Shown here: in pieces, positions 43,903-53,400 of the stretch | How the letters are laid out: the number at the start of each line of letters is the position of its first letter | How positions within the stretch are numbered: the first letter of the stretch is position 1 | NCBI GenBank assembly: GCA_937900135.1 | Contig: CALCDJ010000055.1 | Location: 1 to 64,000, forward strand | Length of the DNA: 64,000 nt | Source of the DNA: an uncultured Blautia sp. | GTDB taxonomy: Bacteria > Bacillota > Clostridia > Lachnospirales > Lachnospiraceae | Direction: 5' to 3' | Position numbers and translations under genes: made by a program | The notes under the pieces: generated by a model | What the model was told of the DNA's origin: nothing | Database searches by the model: none | Seen by the model: only the letters and a program-made list of their open reading frames with translations

Positions 43903-43939
43903 CAAAAAAGAACAGCGGTATTACCGCTGTTCTTTTTTG
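43903..43939. terminator. bidirectional terminator
   Basis: AAAAAAGAACAGCGGTA, loop, CCGCTGTTCTTTTTT, between the convergent phosphofructokinase and permease genes. Confidence 0.88.
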
Positions 43940-45309
43940 TTCTTTAACAATTCACGAATCCTTCTTTTTTTTTCTTCTTCCTGTTTTCTTTCAACCCTTG
44001 CTTTTGGAAGGATTATGTTAAGAACCACTGCGATCAGAGTTGCCAGCACTACCGGAGATTTTCCAAAGATCATGGTGACCCATTCCGGAAAAGTGGAAAG
44101 AGCTGCAGTCGCCTGAGAAACTCCCACGCCAAGCGCTGCTGCCAGACCAACGATGGAAGAATTCCGATAATCCATTTCTGCAGAAGCCACCAGTTTCATA
44201 CCGGTCATGGCAATGGAAGCAAAGACAGACACGGTAGCGCCTCCTAATACACACTGAGGAATGGTAGTCAGAAGCGCAGAAAACTTCGGCATAATACCTG
44301 CTGCTCCAAGGATCACTGCTGCCAGACCCAACACCCACCGGTTAATGACCTTTGTGGTTGTCACGATTCCCACATTCTGGCTGTATGTTGCGGTGGGAAG
44401 TCCTCCAAAAAACGCTCCTGCCACATTGGATAAACCATAAGCCACAATTCCGCTCTGAAGCTCCCGATCTTTGGGTGTACGATCCATAGCTCCAATCGTT
44501 GTAGCAGAATAATCTCCAATGGCCTGAATGGAATTGATAGCAAAGAGGATTCCAATAGCCACACAGGAGGAGATCTCAAATTCCACGCCAAAATGCAGGA
44601 ATTTGGGCATCTGTATCATACCCGCATTTCCAACACTGGTCAGATCGACCATCCCAAATGGAATAGACAAAAGATAGCCCGCTGCAATTCCGATCAAAAT
44701 GGAAGACAGCTTCCAGATTCCTTTTCCAAAATGATTTAATCCGGTCACGACTGCCAGTGTAAAAAACGCTACCAGCCAATTTTCCCAGGAACCATAATTC
44801 TCACTGCCCACTCCACCGGCCATATAATTGATAGCCGTGGGATACAGGGAAAGTCCAATGGTGAATACAACGGTACCTGTGATCAACGGTGGAAAGAACA
44901 CACGGATTTTCTTTATAAAAAGTCCCATAATCACTGCTACTACACCGCCAACAATCTGCGCCCCGAAAATCACCCCGATTCCATATCCCTGGGCAATCGC
45001 CTGCATACTGGGAACATAAGCGAAACTTACTCCCATGATCATAGGAAGACCGGAACCGATCGCAAACGGCAATTTTCTTCCAATGGGAAAAAGCTGGATC
45101 AATGTGGAAAGAGCTGCTACCACCAGCGCCGCCTGAATCAATATCACCTGATCTTCGTTGGATAACCCGCCATTGGGCGCCGCTCCTGCTACAATGATCG
45201 CCGGTGTCACACAGCCAACGATCATAGCCACCACATGCTGCAAAGCAAGAGGAACCGCTTCCCCGATCCGCGGGAGCCCATCCAGTTCAAAAATGCTTCC
45301 TTTTTTCAT
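43921..45309 (-). CDS. xanthine/uracil permease (NCS2 family)
   Basis: 462 residues, about 14 membrane helices: LALQHVVAMIVGCVTPAII, GSGLPMIMGVSFAYVP, and the NCS2 signature IQAIGDYSATTIGAMDR, followed by GLPTATYSQNVGIVTTTKV. The last 25 residues are basic and charged. It imports a nucleobase, perhaps xanthine or urate, by cation symport. No purine riboswitch is present in the leader. A palindrome abuts the -35 of its promoter. Confidence 0.9.
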   Translation of the reverse strand: MKKGSIFELDGLPRIGEAVPLALQHVVAMIVGCVTPAIIVAGAAPNGGLSNEDQVILIQAALVVAALSTLIQLFPIGRKLPFAIGSGLPMIMGVSFAYVPSMQAIAQGYGIGVIFGAQIVGGVVAVIMGLFIKKIRVFFPPLITGTVVFTIGLSLYPTAINYMAGGVGSENYGSWENWLVAFFTLAVVTGLNHFGKGIWKLSSILIGIAAGYLLSIPFGMVDLTSVGNAGMIQMPKFLHFGVEFEISSCVAIGILFAINSIQAIGDYSATTIGAMDRTPKDRELQSGIVAYGLSNVAGAFFGGLPTATYSQNVGIVTTTKVINRWVLGLAAVILGAAGIMPKFSALLTTIPQCVLGGATVSVFASIAMTGMKLVASAEMDYRNSSIVGLAAALGVGVSQATAALSTFPEWVTMIFGKSPVVLATLIAVVLNIILPKARVERKQEEEKKRRIRELLKNKKEQR

Positions 45310-45382
45310 AATTGCCTCCCAATTCTTTTGTTTTTACCTGTCTGGAAAAAATGCTTCCTTTTACAGTTTTTTGGCTGATATC

Positions 45383-45411
45383 AGTATAGCAAATTTGCAA
45401 AACAAAAACAA
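45383..45411 (-). promoter_or_regulatory. permease promoter
   Basis: On the minus strand TTGTTT (45406-45411), 17 bases, TATACT (45383-45388). Confidence 0.6.
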
Positions 45412-45424
45412 TTAGGTAGCCTAA
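45412..45424. promoter_or_regulatory. palindrome, candidate operator of the permease gene
   Basis: TTAGGTAGCCTAA is a perfect inverted repeat (TTAGG-TAG-CCTAA on one strand) lying directly against the -35 hexamer. The half site resembles DtxR/IdeR-type boxes, but the regulator is not known. Confidence 0.45.
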
Positions 45425-45476
45425 AAATTTGTTTGAAAATACGCACAAGATTTCCTTACAAAATTTGTTTATTTTT

Positions 45477-47207
45477 TCATGTAATCAATTCAAAAGTATG
45501 ATACAGGTCTACTCTGCCATACCCCCACTCCGGATTTGGATAAGAAACTTCTTCCTCCCGGATCGCTCCTCTTTGGAGATAGTTTTTCGCACTATTTCCC
45601 GTAAAGAATGGTTCATTCTGTCGTATGATCGCCCATTCAAACAAAAGCGCTGCAATTCCCGCGGTCTGCGCTGCCGAAAGGCTGGTTCCGGAAGCAGTTC
45701 CGTATCCGCCTGAAAGAAGGGGAACCCGTATTTCTACTCCTGGAACAGCAAAATTCGGTTTCACTCCTTCGCTTGGCGTAAACCCGCGGCTTGCCTGAAG
45801 ATACAAGCTGTTGTCTTTTGCCTGATATGCCGTTGCCGTCATTCCGCCAGAGGCATCCCCTGGAGATGTGATAGTATAAAAGGGATCTGACTGGAGAAAA
45901 AACGTATCTTCTGAAATCAATCCCTGCACCGGCAGCCACAGAAAAAAACGGGAATGGTTGCTACCATTGCCCTGTACCTGAATCTTCCATATCCCTGCTG
46001 CCGGATGGAAAAAACGGAAATATACAAGCGTATTTCCTGACTGTCGTTCAATGGGAATATAATTTACCAGCACTTTTGTTTCCACAAAGACAAAAGACAG
46101 CTCCTGGGTACCTGAACGAAGATCCGAACTGATCTTTAAGACCTCACCCGTTGGAGACTGCACCGAAAGTTCATAGCTTTCCGGAGATTCTCCCCAGAAT
46201 TCCATGGTAAAGCCTTCTTCCTTTTCCCCGATGCGAAGTTCTACAGTTTCCATTGGATATCTGGTCTCCAGGGTTCCCTGATAATGGTGGCGGGCTGCCC
46301 CCTCATTTCCCGCCGCCACGGAAACTGCATTCTGGCTGAATCCCGCCACACTGTCTATAAACTGGCTTAATGGACTGAGTCCCTGATGAGAGCCCTGGCT
46401 GGTTCCCAACCCCAGACAGATGGATAGGGGCATCTGCAGCTTTTCCGCAAAACGCATGGCAAAAGCAATGGCAAGCATCATATCGTCTTCCTGATACACT
46501 TCTGCATCAGCCGGATATAAATAAAACTCCCTCAGATATTGTTTCGCCGGTTTTAACTTGATCACAATCAGGCTGGCCTCTGGCGCTGCGCCGGAAAAAT
46601 TCTCCTCCGGAACCGTATTTCCAGCGGCTGTTGCCGCCAACATGGTGCCATGACCATTGGTGTCCGTAGACGGAACCAGAGAAAGAGGGTTCTCCGATTC
46701 CAGCGCTTCGTCAATCTCATTCTTCGTATACAATTTTCCAAAAGGAACTTCCTCTGACTGTTTTCCCGGAACCGTTTGATCCCAGATGCACTGGATCTTG
46801 CTCCCATTCGAGGTTTTAAACACAGGATTTTCGTAATCCACCCCGGAATCAATAATTGCCACGGCCGTTCCCTGCCCCCGTAATTTCAGATACGGATGGT
46901 TGTGAAGTTTTGTCACACCGGAAGTGTTCAGACTTTCCAGATCCATGTGCGTGTAACACTTCGGTATGGAATTATAAGAAAAACTGGTAATCTCCATATC
47001 CGGCTGTGTCTCGGAGGGCACGTAAAGAACTGCGAACAGATCATCTATGATCTGAAAGGTTCCGCCTGATACATAATCCACAGGGCCATGCACATTCTGA
47101 TCATATCTCACAATAAAATTCTTAAAATTTTCATTTTGCGCCGGAACCGGTTCAAAGTTTTCCTGCTGCATCCATAATTCCGGTTCATAATCCTCCACTC
47201 TCAGCAT
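45477..47207 (-). CDS. S8 subtilase, Csp-like
   Basis: 576 residues without a signal peptide. Catalytic Asp in AVAIIDSGVDYENP, His in TNGHGTMLAATAAG, and Ser in GTSLSAAQTAGIAALLFEWA. A beta-rich insert (about 330-450) lies between the His and Ser parts. The size and N-terminal prodomain-like region fit the clostridial Csp proteases that activate the germination hydrolase SleC, but the CspBA/CspC order is not present here. It starts 73 bases after the third immunity-like gene, so it might also be cotranscribed with the RHS island. Confidence 0.82.
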   Translation of the reverse strand: MLRVEDYEPELWMQQENFEPVPAQNENFKNFIVRYDQNVHGPVDYVSGGTFQIIDDLFAVLYVPSETQPDMEITSFSYNSIPKCYTHMDLESLNTSGVTKLHNHPYLKLRGQGTAVAIIDSGVDYENPVFKTSNGSKIQCIWDQTVPGKQSEEVPFGKLYTKNEIDEALESENPLSLVPSTDTNGHGTMLAATAAGNTVPEENFSGAAPEASLIVIKLKPAKQYLREFYLYPADAEVYQEDDMMLAIAFAMRFAEKLQMPLSICLGLGTSQGSHQGLSPLSQFIDSVAGFSQNAVSVAAGNEGAARHHYQGTLETRYPMETVELRIGEKEEGFTMEFWGESPESYELSVQSPTGEVLKISSDLRSGTQELSFVFVETKVLVNYIPIERQSGNTLVYFRFFHPAAGIWKIQVQGNGSNHSRFFLWLPVQGLISEDTFFLQSDPFYTITSPGDASGGMTATAYQAKDNSLYLQASRGFTPSEGVKPNFAVPGVEIRVPLLSGGYGTASGTSLSAAQTAGIAALLFEWAIIRQNEPFFTGNSAKNYLQRGAIREEEVSYPNPEWGYGRVDLYHTFELIT

Positions 47208-47280
47208 TGCTCTGTCCTTTCATGCATATTCCTTACAGCTTATGAAAGGCTGGTGTGGATATGACAAATGACAGCGGAAA

Positions 47281-47823
47281 TTATTTCTTCTTCCAGTCCC
47301 GCATCCGTACTTCTTCCAGTTCTACGTTCCATTCCTTCATTTTTTCACGGAAGTAACTCTCTTCATACCCCGGTTCATAAATCTCATCCTTATATAATGC
47401 AAAATGAAAACTGAACATGGTCATGGAGAGGGGATGATGTCTCCAGTAATCGATGGGGTTCTTGTTCTGCGCTTTTTCCACAGGATACACCGAGAAAAAT
47501 ACCACATATCCTTTTTCATGCCCACGAGAAACTGGAATCAAATGCTCTTCCAGCCTCCTGATTGCGAATTCTTCCCAGGTATAATACCTTTCCTTTCCAA
47601 AGCCATAGATGGTACAACCCTTTTCGTCCATGATTAAAGTTCTCCTAAACAAAAATGTTAGATACATAAGTACCATCATAGGAATTATAGTCGGCACAAT
47701 TACAAAGACCATAATTCCAATACTATCAGCATCAAAATAATAGTATCCTGCACATATAACGGTAAGTATTGTAATTATCCAACACTCTGCTTTGTCTCCC
47801 TTTGTTACTGTATGGATCACCAT
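47281..47823 (-). CDS. putative RHS immunity protein, paralogue 1
   Basis: 180 residues. Two predicted membrane helices in the first 65 residues, then a soluble C-terminal part that is nearly identical in the three copies: TLIMDEKGCTI, GKERYYTWEEFAIRRLEEH and DEIYEPGYEESYFREKMKEW. The membrane part differs strongly from copies 2 and 3. I do not recognise the family; the fold after the helices could be PH-like as in YcxB-type proteins (inference). The start at 47823 has GGGAGG seven bases upstream. It follows the amidase gene and carries the same 5' flank as the copies beside the RHS gene. Confidence 0.7.
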   Translation of the reverse strand: MVIHTVTKGDKAECWIITILTVICAGYYYFDADSIGIMVFVIVPTIIPMMVLMYLTFLFRRTLIMDEKGCTIYGFGKERYYTWEEFAIRRLEEHLIPVSRGHEKGYVVFFSVYPVEKAQNKNPIDYWRHHPLSMTMFSFHFALYKDEIYEPGYEESYFREKMKEWNVELEEVRMRDWKKK

Positions 47824-47955
47824 ACTTCCACCTCCCATGTTCGTATAAGTTTCCTCTTTTGTTTCAGATTCCTTCTATTATATTAATACATGACACAGGC
47901 ATTTTATTGCATTCGTAATGACTTTATTTTTACCGTTTTCTGTCACGCCTTCTCT

Positions 47956-48717
47956 TTATTCGGAAAATGTATGTTCCCTCATATGAACCGCCACTGCTTT
48001 CCAGGTATTCTCTCCGCAGATCCCATCTGGAATCAGCCGCACATGCTTTTGAAAGGTTTCCAATGCCTGCTCTGTTTCTTTTCCGAAACTCCCATCTATC
48101 TTCGTCTGCAGAAATGCCTGAAGCACAGATACGGCGCTTCCACTGCATCCTCTGGAAATCTCTGGAAGGGAAATGGTGAAAGGTTCTGTCTGATCTGCCT
48201 TTTGTTTGGATTCATCCATACCATCTGTCCCCTCCCCCTTTCTTAATGCGTTCTGGAATCTGGTCCAGTCTCCCCGCGCTCGGATTGCAGAAGGACAGTT
48301 TTTCCCACAGACGTCATAATGCTGTACCACTCGGTCTGCCGGAATTCCCAGTTCTTTCATCAGCTTTTGACAGATCTGAACAGTGTTTTGAAAAGCGCTT
48401 TCATAATCGCAGCCTTTCTGTACACACATCTCGATTCCTACGGAATTCCGGTTGTTTACAATCCCAAACAGCCTTCCCCCATAATCCACACCTACATGCC
48501 AGGCTCCACGGGAAAAAGGCAGTGCCTGGTATGCTTCTTTGTCATCCACATAAACATGCGCCGACATTCCATGGAAATTCCCATCGTGCTGGGCTCTTGC
48601 ATGACTTCTGGCATCCGCCCCTGCATGGTAGTTGTCTGTATTATGTACCACAAGGTATATCGGCTTCTGGCCTGCATAACTGTTCTTATCAGAAATATAT
48701 GTTTGATCAAGCTTCAT
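47956..48717 (-). CDS. phage-type endolysin: amidase with peptidoglycan-binding domain
   Basis: 253 residues. Amidase_2 domain (about 15-155): zinc ligands in YLVVHNTDN, VVQHYDVCGK and GKNCPSAI, with SAHVYVDD between. A C-terminal PG_binding_1 domain (about 185-250): SAVSVLQAFLQTKIDGSFGK and PDGICGENTWKAV. No signal peptide, as in phage endolysins that need a holin. The start overlaps the holin stop by 11 bases with GGAGGAAAAGAACA upstream, so the pair is coupled. Confidence 0.9.
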   Translation of the reverse strand: MKLDQTYISDKNSYAGQKPIYLVVHNTDNYHAGADARSHARAQHDGNFHGMSAHVYVDDKEAYQALPFSRGAWHVGVDYGGRLFGIVNNRNSVGIEMCVQKGCDYESAFQNTVQICQKLMKELGIPADRVVQHYDVCGKNCPSAIRARGDWTRFQNALRKGEGTDGMDESKQKADQTEPFTISLPEISRGCSGSAVSVLQAFLQTKIDGSFGKETEQALETFQKHVRLIPDGICGENTWKAVAVHMREHTFSE

Positions 48718-49141
48718 TGTTCTTTTCCTCCTCTGCCCCATCTTTCAGGATATTGATCGCTTTTTTCAGCCCAACAGGCAGGGGCAGTCCCATCAGACCT
48801 GCATTTTCCACAATGGACAACGCCTCATTGGCAATAAACCCGATACAGACTGCATTCCTGAGATACTCTGTCCCCATCAGGGCATCCAGTCTTGCAGCAA
48901 TCAACACATAAAACAAGGTCATTGCTTTCCGGCATAAGCCCTTCCACCCCGCCCGGCTTTCCAGTGCGCCATTGGAAGATTTCGGGCTTTTTCCAAACAC
49001 TGCCGGAAGAAGTATCCCTCCGGTCAGCCAATCGATTCCCATAAACAACATCAGCGTCTGCAAACACAGATCCCAGCCTCCGAAGAGGGAAGCAACAGCG
49101 CTTCCTGTAAGGCCAATCCATATCATCTCATTATTTTTCAT
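48707..49141 (-). CDS. phage-type holin (toxin-secretion/lysis holin family)
   Basis: 144 residues with about three membrane helices: ASLFGGWDLCLQTLMLFMGIDWLTG, then AMTLFYVLIAARLDALMG, and AVCIGFIANEALSIVENAGLMGLP. This is the holin type that includes clostridial TcdE/UtxA, which release large toxins without a signal peptide. The charged tail ends in EEEKNNEA. Preceded by AAGGAAAGAAGGTG. It lies downstream of a terminator after immunity paralogue 2 and directly before the endolysin. Confidence 0.88.
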   Translation of the reverse strand: MKNNEMIWIGLTGSAVASLFGGWDLCLQTLMLFMGIDWLTGGILLPAVFGKSPKSSNGALESRAGWKGLCRKAMTLFYVLIAARLDALMGTEYLRNAVCIGFIANEALSIVENAGLMGLPLPVGLKKAINILKDGAEEEKNNEA

Positions 49142-49173
49142 CGGTATTTCACCTTCTTTCCTTTAAAAAAGGG

Positions 49174-49206
49174 TACAAAAAGAGCGGCCGGCAAACCAGC
49201 CGCTCC
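49174..49206 (-). terminator. terminator between immunity paralogue 2 and the holin
   Basis: GAGCGGC (49182-49188 on the plus strand) pairs with GCCGCTC (49199-49205). On the minus strand it is followed by T5. It would limit read-through from the RHS unit into the holin/endolysin pair. Confidence 0.7.
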
Positions 49207-49215
49207 CATCTGTGC

Positions 49216-49758
49216 TTATTTCTTCTTCCAGTCCCGCATCCGTACTTCTTCCAGTTCTACGTTCCATTCCTTCATTTTTTCACGGAAGTAACTCTCTTCA
49301 TACCCCGGTTCATAAATCTCGTCCTCACTTAATGCAAAATGAAAGCTGAACATGGTCATGGAGAGGGGATGGTGTCTCCAGTAATAAATGGGATTCTTGT
49401 TCTGCGCTTTTTCCACCGGATACACCGAGAAAAATACTACATATGCTTTTTCCTTTCCATGTGGAGGAGTGTCAATCAAATGTTCTTCCAATCTTCTGAT
49501 TGCGAATTCTTCCCAGGTATAATACCTTTCCTTTCCAAAACCATAGATGGTACAACCCTTTTCGTCCATGATCAGAGTGCGACATAATATAAGGTATGCA
49601 TATGCGCTCACTACAATCGTTAACACCATAATTCCAATTCCGGCAAAGGGGAAAAATTCTTTCCCCACCCTATGATAGCAGTATCCTATGCCGATAGCCA
49701 TGATCACACCGATAAAAAACATAATTTTATCCATCTTTGTCACTGTATGGATCACCAT
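49216..49758 (-). CDS. putative RHS immunity protein, paralogue 2
   Basis: 180 residues, same plan as paralogue 1: MVIHTVTK, two membrane helices (IMFFIGVIMAIGIGYCY; FFPFAGIGIMVLTIVVSAYA), then the conserved cytoplasmic part. It is closest to paralogue 3 in the membrane region and carries TPPHGKEKAY where the other two have SRGH. It stands between the fossil RHS 3' end (49819-49851) and the terminator before the holin gene. Confidence 0.75.
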   Translation of the reverse strand: MVIHTVTKMDKIMFFIGVIMAIGIGYCYHRVGKEFFPFAGIGIMVLTIVVSAYAYLILCRTLIMDEKGCTIYGFGKERYYTWEEFAIRRLEEHLIDTPPHGKEKAYVVFFSVYPVEKAQNKNPIYYWRHHPLSMTMFSFHFALSEDEIYEPGYEESYFREKMKEWNVELEEVRMRDWKKK

Positions 49759-49806
49759 ATTTCCACCTCCCATGTTCGTATAAGTTTCCCCTTTTGTTTC
49801 AGATCC
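49759..49806 (-). repeat. conserved 5' flank of the immunity paralogues
   Basis: About 45 bases including GAAACAAAAGGGGAAAC, TTATACGAACATGGGAGG and the ribosome binding site are almost identical upstream of all three paralogues (also at 47824-47871 and 50402-50449). The repeats show that the genes were copied together with their upstream region. Confidence 0.8.
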
Positions 49807-49818
49807 GGTTATCTGAAA

Positions 49819-49851
49819 TTAATAAAAATATCCTTTCAGGTATACGGGCTC
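49819..49851 (-). pseudogene. fossil of an RHS gene 3' end
   Basis: On the minus strand these bases encode EPVYLKGYFY and a stop, the same ten C-terminal residues as the full RHS gene (50464-50494), and are followed by the same spacer and ribosome binding site. Upstream of the match the sequence belongs to the end of paralogue 3. It is what remains after duplication and loss of an RHS C-terminal cassette. Confidence 0.85.
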
Positions 49852-49861
49852 CCCTCTGTGC

Positions 49862-50401
49862 TTATTTCTTCTTCCAGTCCCGCATCCGTACTTCCTCCAT
49901 TTCTACGTTCCATTCCTTCATTTTTTCACGGAAGTAACTCTCTTCATTCCCCGGCTCATAAATCTCATCCTTATATAATGCAAAATGAAAACTGAACATG
50001 GTCATGGAGAGGGGATGATGTCTCCAGTAATCAATGGGATTCTTGTTCTGCGCTTTTTCCACCGGATACACCGAGAAAAATACCACATATCCTTTTTTAT
50101 GTCCTCGTGAAACCGGAATCCAATGTTCTTCCAACCGCCTGATTGCGAATTCTTCCCAGGTATAATACCTTTCTTTTCCAAAGAAACGGATGGTACAGCC
50201 CTTTTCGTCCATGATCAAAGTGCGGAATAACATAATACAATAATATGCAAACACTATAATCATGAACAGCATCATTCCAATTCCGGCAAAAGGGAAAAAT
50301 TCTTTCCCAACCTCATGAAGTCCACATCCTGTGACGATAGCCATGATCACACCGATAAAAAACCATAATTTATCTCCCTTTGTTACTGTATGGATCACCA
50401 T
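49862..50401 (-). CDS. putative RHS immunity protein, paralogue 3 (toxin-adjacent)
   Basis: 179 residues. MVIHTVTKGDKLWFFIGVIM, two membrane helices, TLIMDEKGCTIRFFGKERYY, and the shared C-terminus. It starts 60 bases after the stop of the RHS gene, the classic place of a cognate immunity gene in polymorphic toxin systems. The membrane anchoring suggests that it protects against a membrane-acting or membrane-crossing toxin, which is an inference. Confidence 0.78.
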   Translation of the reverse strand: MVIHTVTKGDKLWFFIGVIMAIVTGCGLHEVGKEFFPFAGIGMMLFMIIVFAYYCIMLFRTLIMDEKGCTIRFFGKERYYTWEEFAIRRLEEHWIPVSRGHKKGYVVFFSVYPVEKAQNKNPIDYWRHHPLSMTMFSFHFALYKDEIYEPGNEESYFREKMKEWNVEMEEVRMRDWKKK

Positions 50402-50461
50402 ATTTCCACCTCCCATGTTCGTATAAGTTTCCCCTTTTGTTTCAAATCCGATTATCTGAAG

Positions 50462-53400
50462 TTAATAAAAGTATCCTTTCAGGTATACAGGCTCCAATTT
50501 CGTAATTCCGGTTTTTGGATAGTAATGACTCACATAAGCAATAATCCTTCCCGGCATCCATCGTTTTTTCTGATTTGCAGCTTTTACTGATACTGCCGCC
50601 ATCGTATTATACGCAAATCCAAAGGTAGCATCCGCAGCAACAGAAACCGCGGTACTAGTTTCTATCTTAGGCATAAAAAAATCCACCAGATTTTGCGGGG
50701 TTGCCACGGTACACACAGCGCTTGCTATTCCCGCAGCAGCAGCGGTTCCTATGTCTTTCGTCTCTTTATAAACAACATAAGACGCATAACCTCCGCTGAT
50801 CAATCCGCTGACTAAATGTTTAGCAATATCGCCTAATGCTGATATGGTATTAACACCACCCGATACTGCAGCAAATACACCATCCAAAATCCCATACTCC
50901 TGTCCGGTTACCTTGGCTGCGATATAGGTGGTTGCTACGTTCACCACTGCCCCCACTGCCGCTTTTATCAGACTAATTGCAAATTCCCCTTCGTCATCGA
51001 GCATGGCCACCGGATTTCCATTGCAGTAGACATACAGGTTCTTTCCGCCAAAGTCCTCTCCTGCTTTCAGGGCTTTCAGACTGTCCGCACAGATAAAACG
51101 TCTCAGCTTGGGATCGTAATATCTATTCTTCAGATAATACATTCCGGTTTCCTGATCGAAGTAATACCCTCTGTAACGGAACGGATTCTGTACGCCGATG
51201 GTATCTGCCAGACTGCCCTCGATTTTCCGCACATTGCCCCAGCTGTCATACGTATATTTTACTACAACATTCCCATCATGGTCAATCAGGGCCGTCACAT
51301 CATTCTGGGCATTTCGTACACATCCGTAGATTTTTCCTGCTATGGTCATGGAGATCAGATTGGCATTGGAGTCATAACGATACCAGATCGTACGGTTATT
51401 GGTGGTTTCTGATACCAGAAGATCTCCTGCCATATGGTATTCTGTCTCTACTCCATCCACAATCTTTTTGACCCTGGCTCCGGTGTGGTCGTAGAAATAC
51501 TGGATGGATCTGCCGTTTTCTACTCCGGCCAGCTTTCTTCCCTGGGTCCAGGTATAGGTGGTGTTTCCTCTGGTAAGCATATTACCGATGGCATCATAAG
51601 TCATAGTAATTCCATTCCAGTTCAGAAGCTGATCCTTCCATACCGGATCATAGGTACCTGTCTCTGTTCCGATTGCTTCTGCCGGAAGTGTCTCTGCTTC
51701 TGTAAAGTCATAGGTCTTCACTTCCACAAGGTTTCCTCCCAGATCATACCCATAGGTCAGCGTCTGGTTCAGCGCATGGTTATTCTCACGGATCAGCTGG
51801 TTCCCCTCATCATACAGGAAGGTGCTCCTGCCGGAAGTATCCTGGATGCTGGTGATATTTCCATTGGCATCATAGGTATATTCCAGTGTTTCATTTCCAT
51901 TTTTGATTGTCTTGGGAAGGCTGTACCGATTATCTCCATAATTGAAATAGGTATACCCTGTCTCAAAAGGTTTGACAGAACTCCAGGTATGCGCAGTCAC
52001 TCTTCCCAGCGCATCATATTTGGTGCTTCTTGCAAACGTGGAGGTACATTTGGATTTCAGTTCCTTTCCATCCTTGTCATAGGTGTAGGCAGTTCGAACA
52101 CCTCCGGTCTTACGACTGTGGAAGAGTCCGGTCATGTGGTTGTTCACATCATAGGTATATTCATAGGCATTTCCCTGTTCATCCCGCACACGCATCAAAC
52201 GTCCCAGAAAATCGTAATACATCTGATAAATTTTACCGGACATGTGATCTGTCACCTGAACCAGATTTCCCTGTCGATCATATACATACTGGTGAAGCTT
52301 CTGTTCCGCCTGCTCTTCTGTCTCCTTATAGTAAGTCAGCGCTGCACGATCCTGTGCGTCATAGGTGTAACGGATGGAACTTCCGTTTCCGTAAAGGAGT
52401 CTGGACAGGCTTCCATTGTTGCCTTCATACTCATAGCCGATCACCTGTCTGCCTGCCACTGAAGCAGAAACCATGTGTCCGAACGCATCATGGGCAAATT
52501 GGTAATGGAATCCGTGGTGACCAATATCTGTAAGACGATCCTTCGTGTATCCATAGGTGTTGGTCAGCGTCTGTTTTTCTCCATTTATGGTAAGTTCCCT
52601 GGACACGGAGATCAGTCTGTCTGCTTCGTCATATCCATAAGCCGTTCGATTTCCCCTGCCGTCTGTCATATGCAGCAGCAGATCCCTTTCATGATCCCAG
52701 TCATATTCCACCGTATGGTCTGCTGCATCGGTCACCCTAAGTATATGATTCTGATTGTTCGTCATTGTCCTGGTGATCCAGGTTCCCACCTTCTCATCGG
52801 TTGGCAGCGCCGCGCCGCTCTTCACTACGTTTCCCGCACTGTCGTAAGAAAGGCGGTAAACGACGCCTTCTGCGGTAGTCCCCTTTGTCACATTGTGCTT
52901 TCCGTCGTATGCGTAGGTAAACTTATTTCCTTTGGCATCCACGATCCCTGTCATGTCGTTGTTGCTGTTGTATTCAAATTTTGTTGCCTTTTTCTGCGCA
53001 TCGATCACAGAAACCAGATGATTGTCTTCATCGTAGGTATACGTCTGTCCAAACTCTTCCCGGAACAGGGACAGGCCGTCAAAAAATGCCATATTGGCAT
53101 TACAGCAGTACGTATAAGATACCTGAATGCTGGTGTAATCATTCTTCGCCACATATACGTCACTCAGGAACTGCCAGTCCATGATATCCGGACTGAAATT
53201 TGTGTAATGCACATCTTTTGTTTCTGTTCCATTCAAAAAGATCAATTCCACACCAAACCGACGATTCTTATGGTTTTCTGTCTCTGGGAGAGAAACTCCG
53301 CGTCCCCAGGCATTGATCATATAGGTATCGCCTTTCTTGCCGGAAATCTCCAGTGTTTTGGTAAGTTTTTTATCCATTTTGGGGTCTCCGAAGAACCGAT

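Noticed and set aside
45310..45476. Purine riboswitch before the nucleobase permease
   Set aside because: No conserved purine aptamer core or terminator was found in the leader.
47956..49141. Holin and endolysin as a prophage remnant
   Set aside because: No other phage genes are near, and the pair is enclosed by immunity paralogues of the RHS system. I favour a role in toxin release but cannot exclude capture from a phage.
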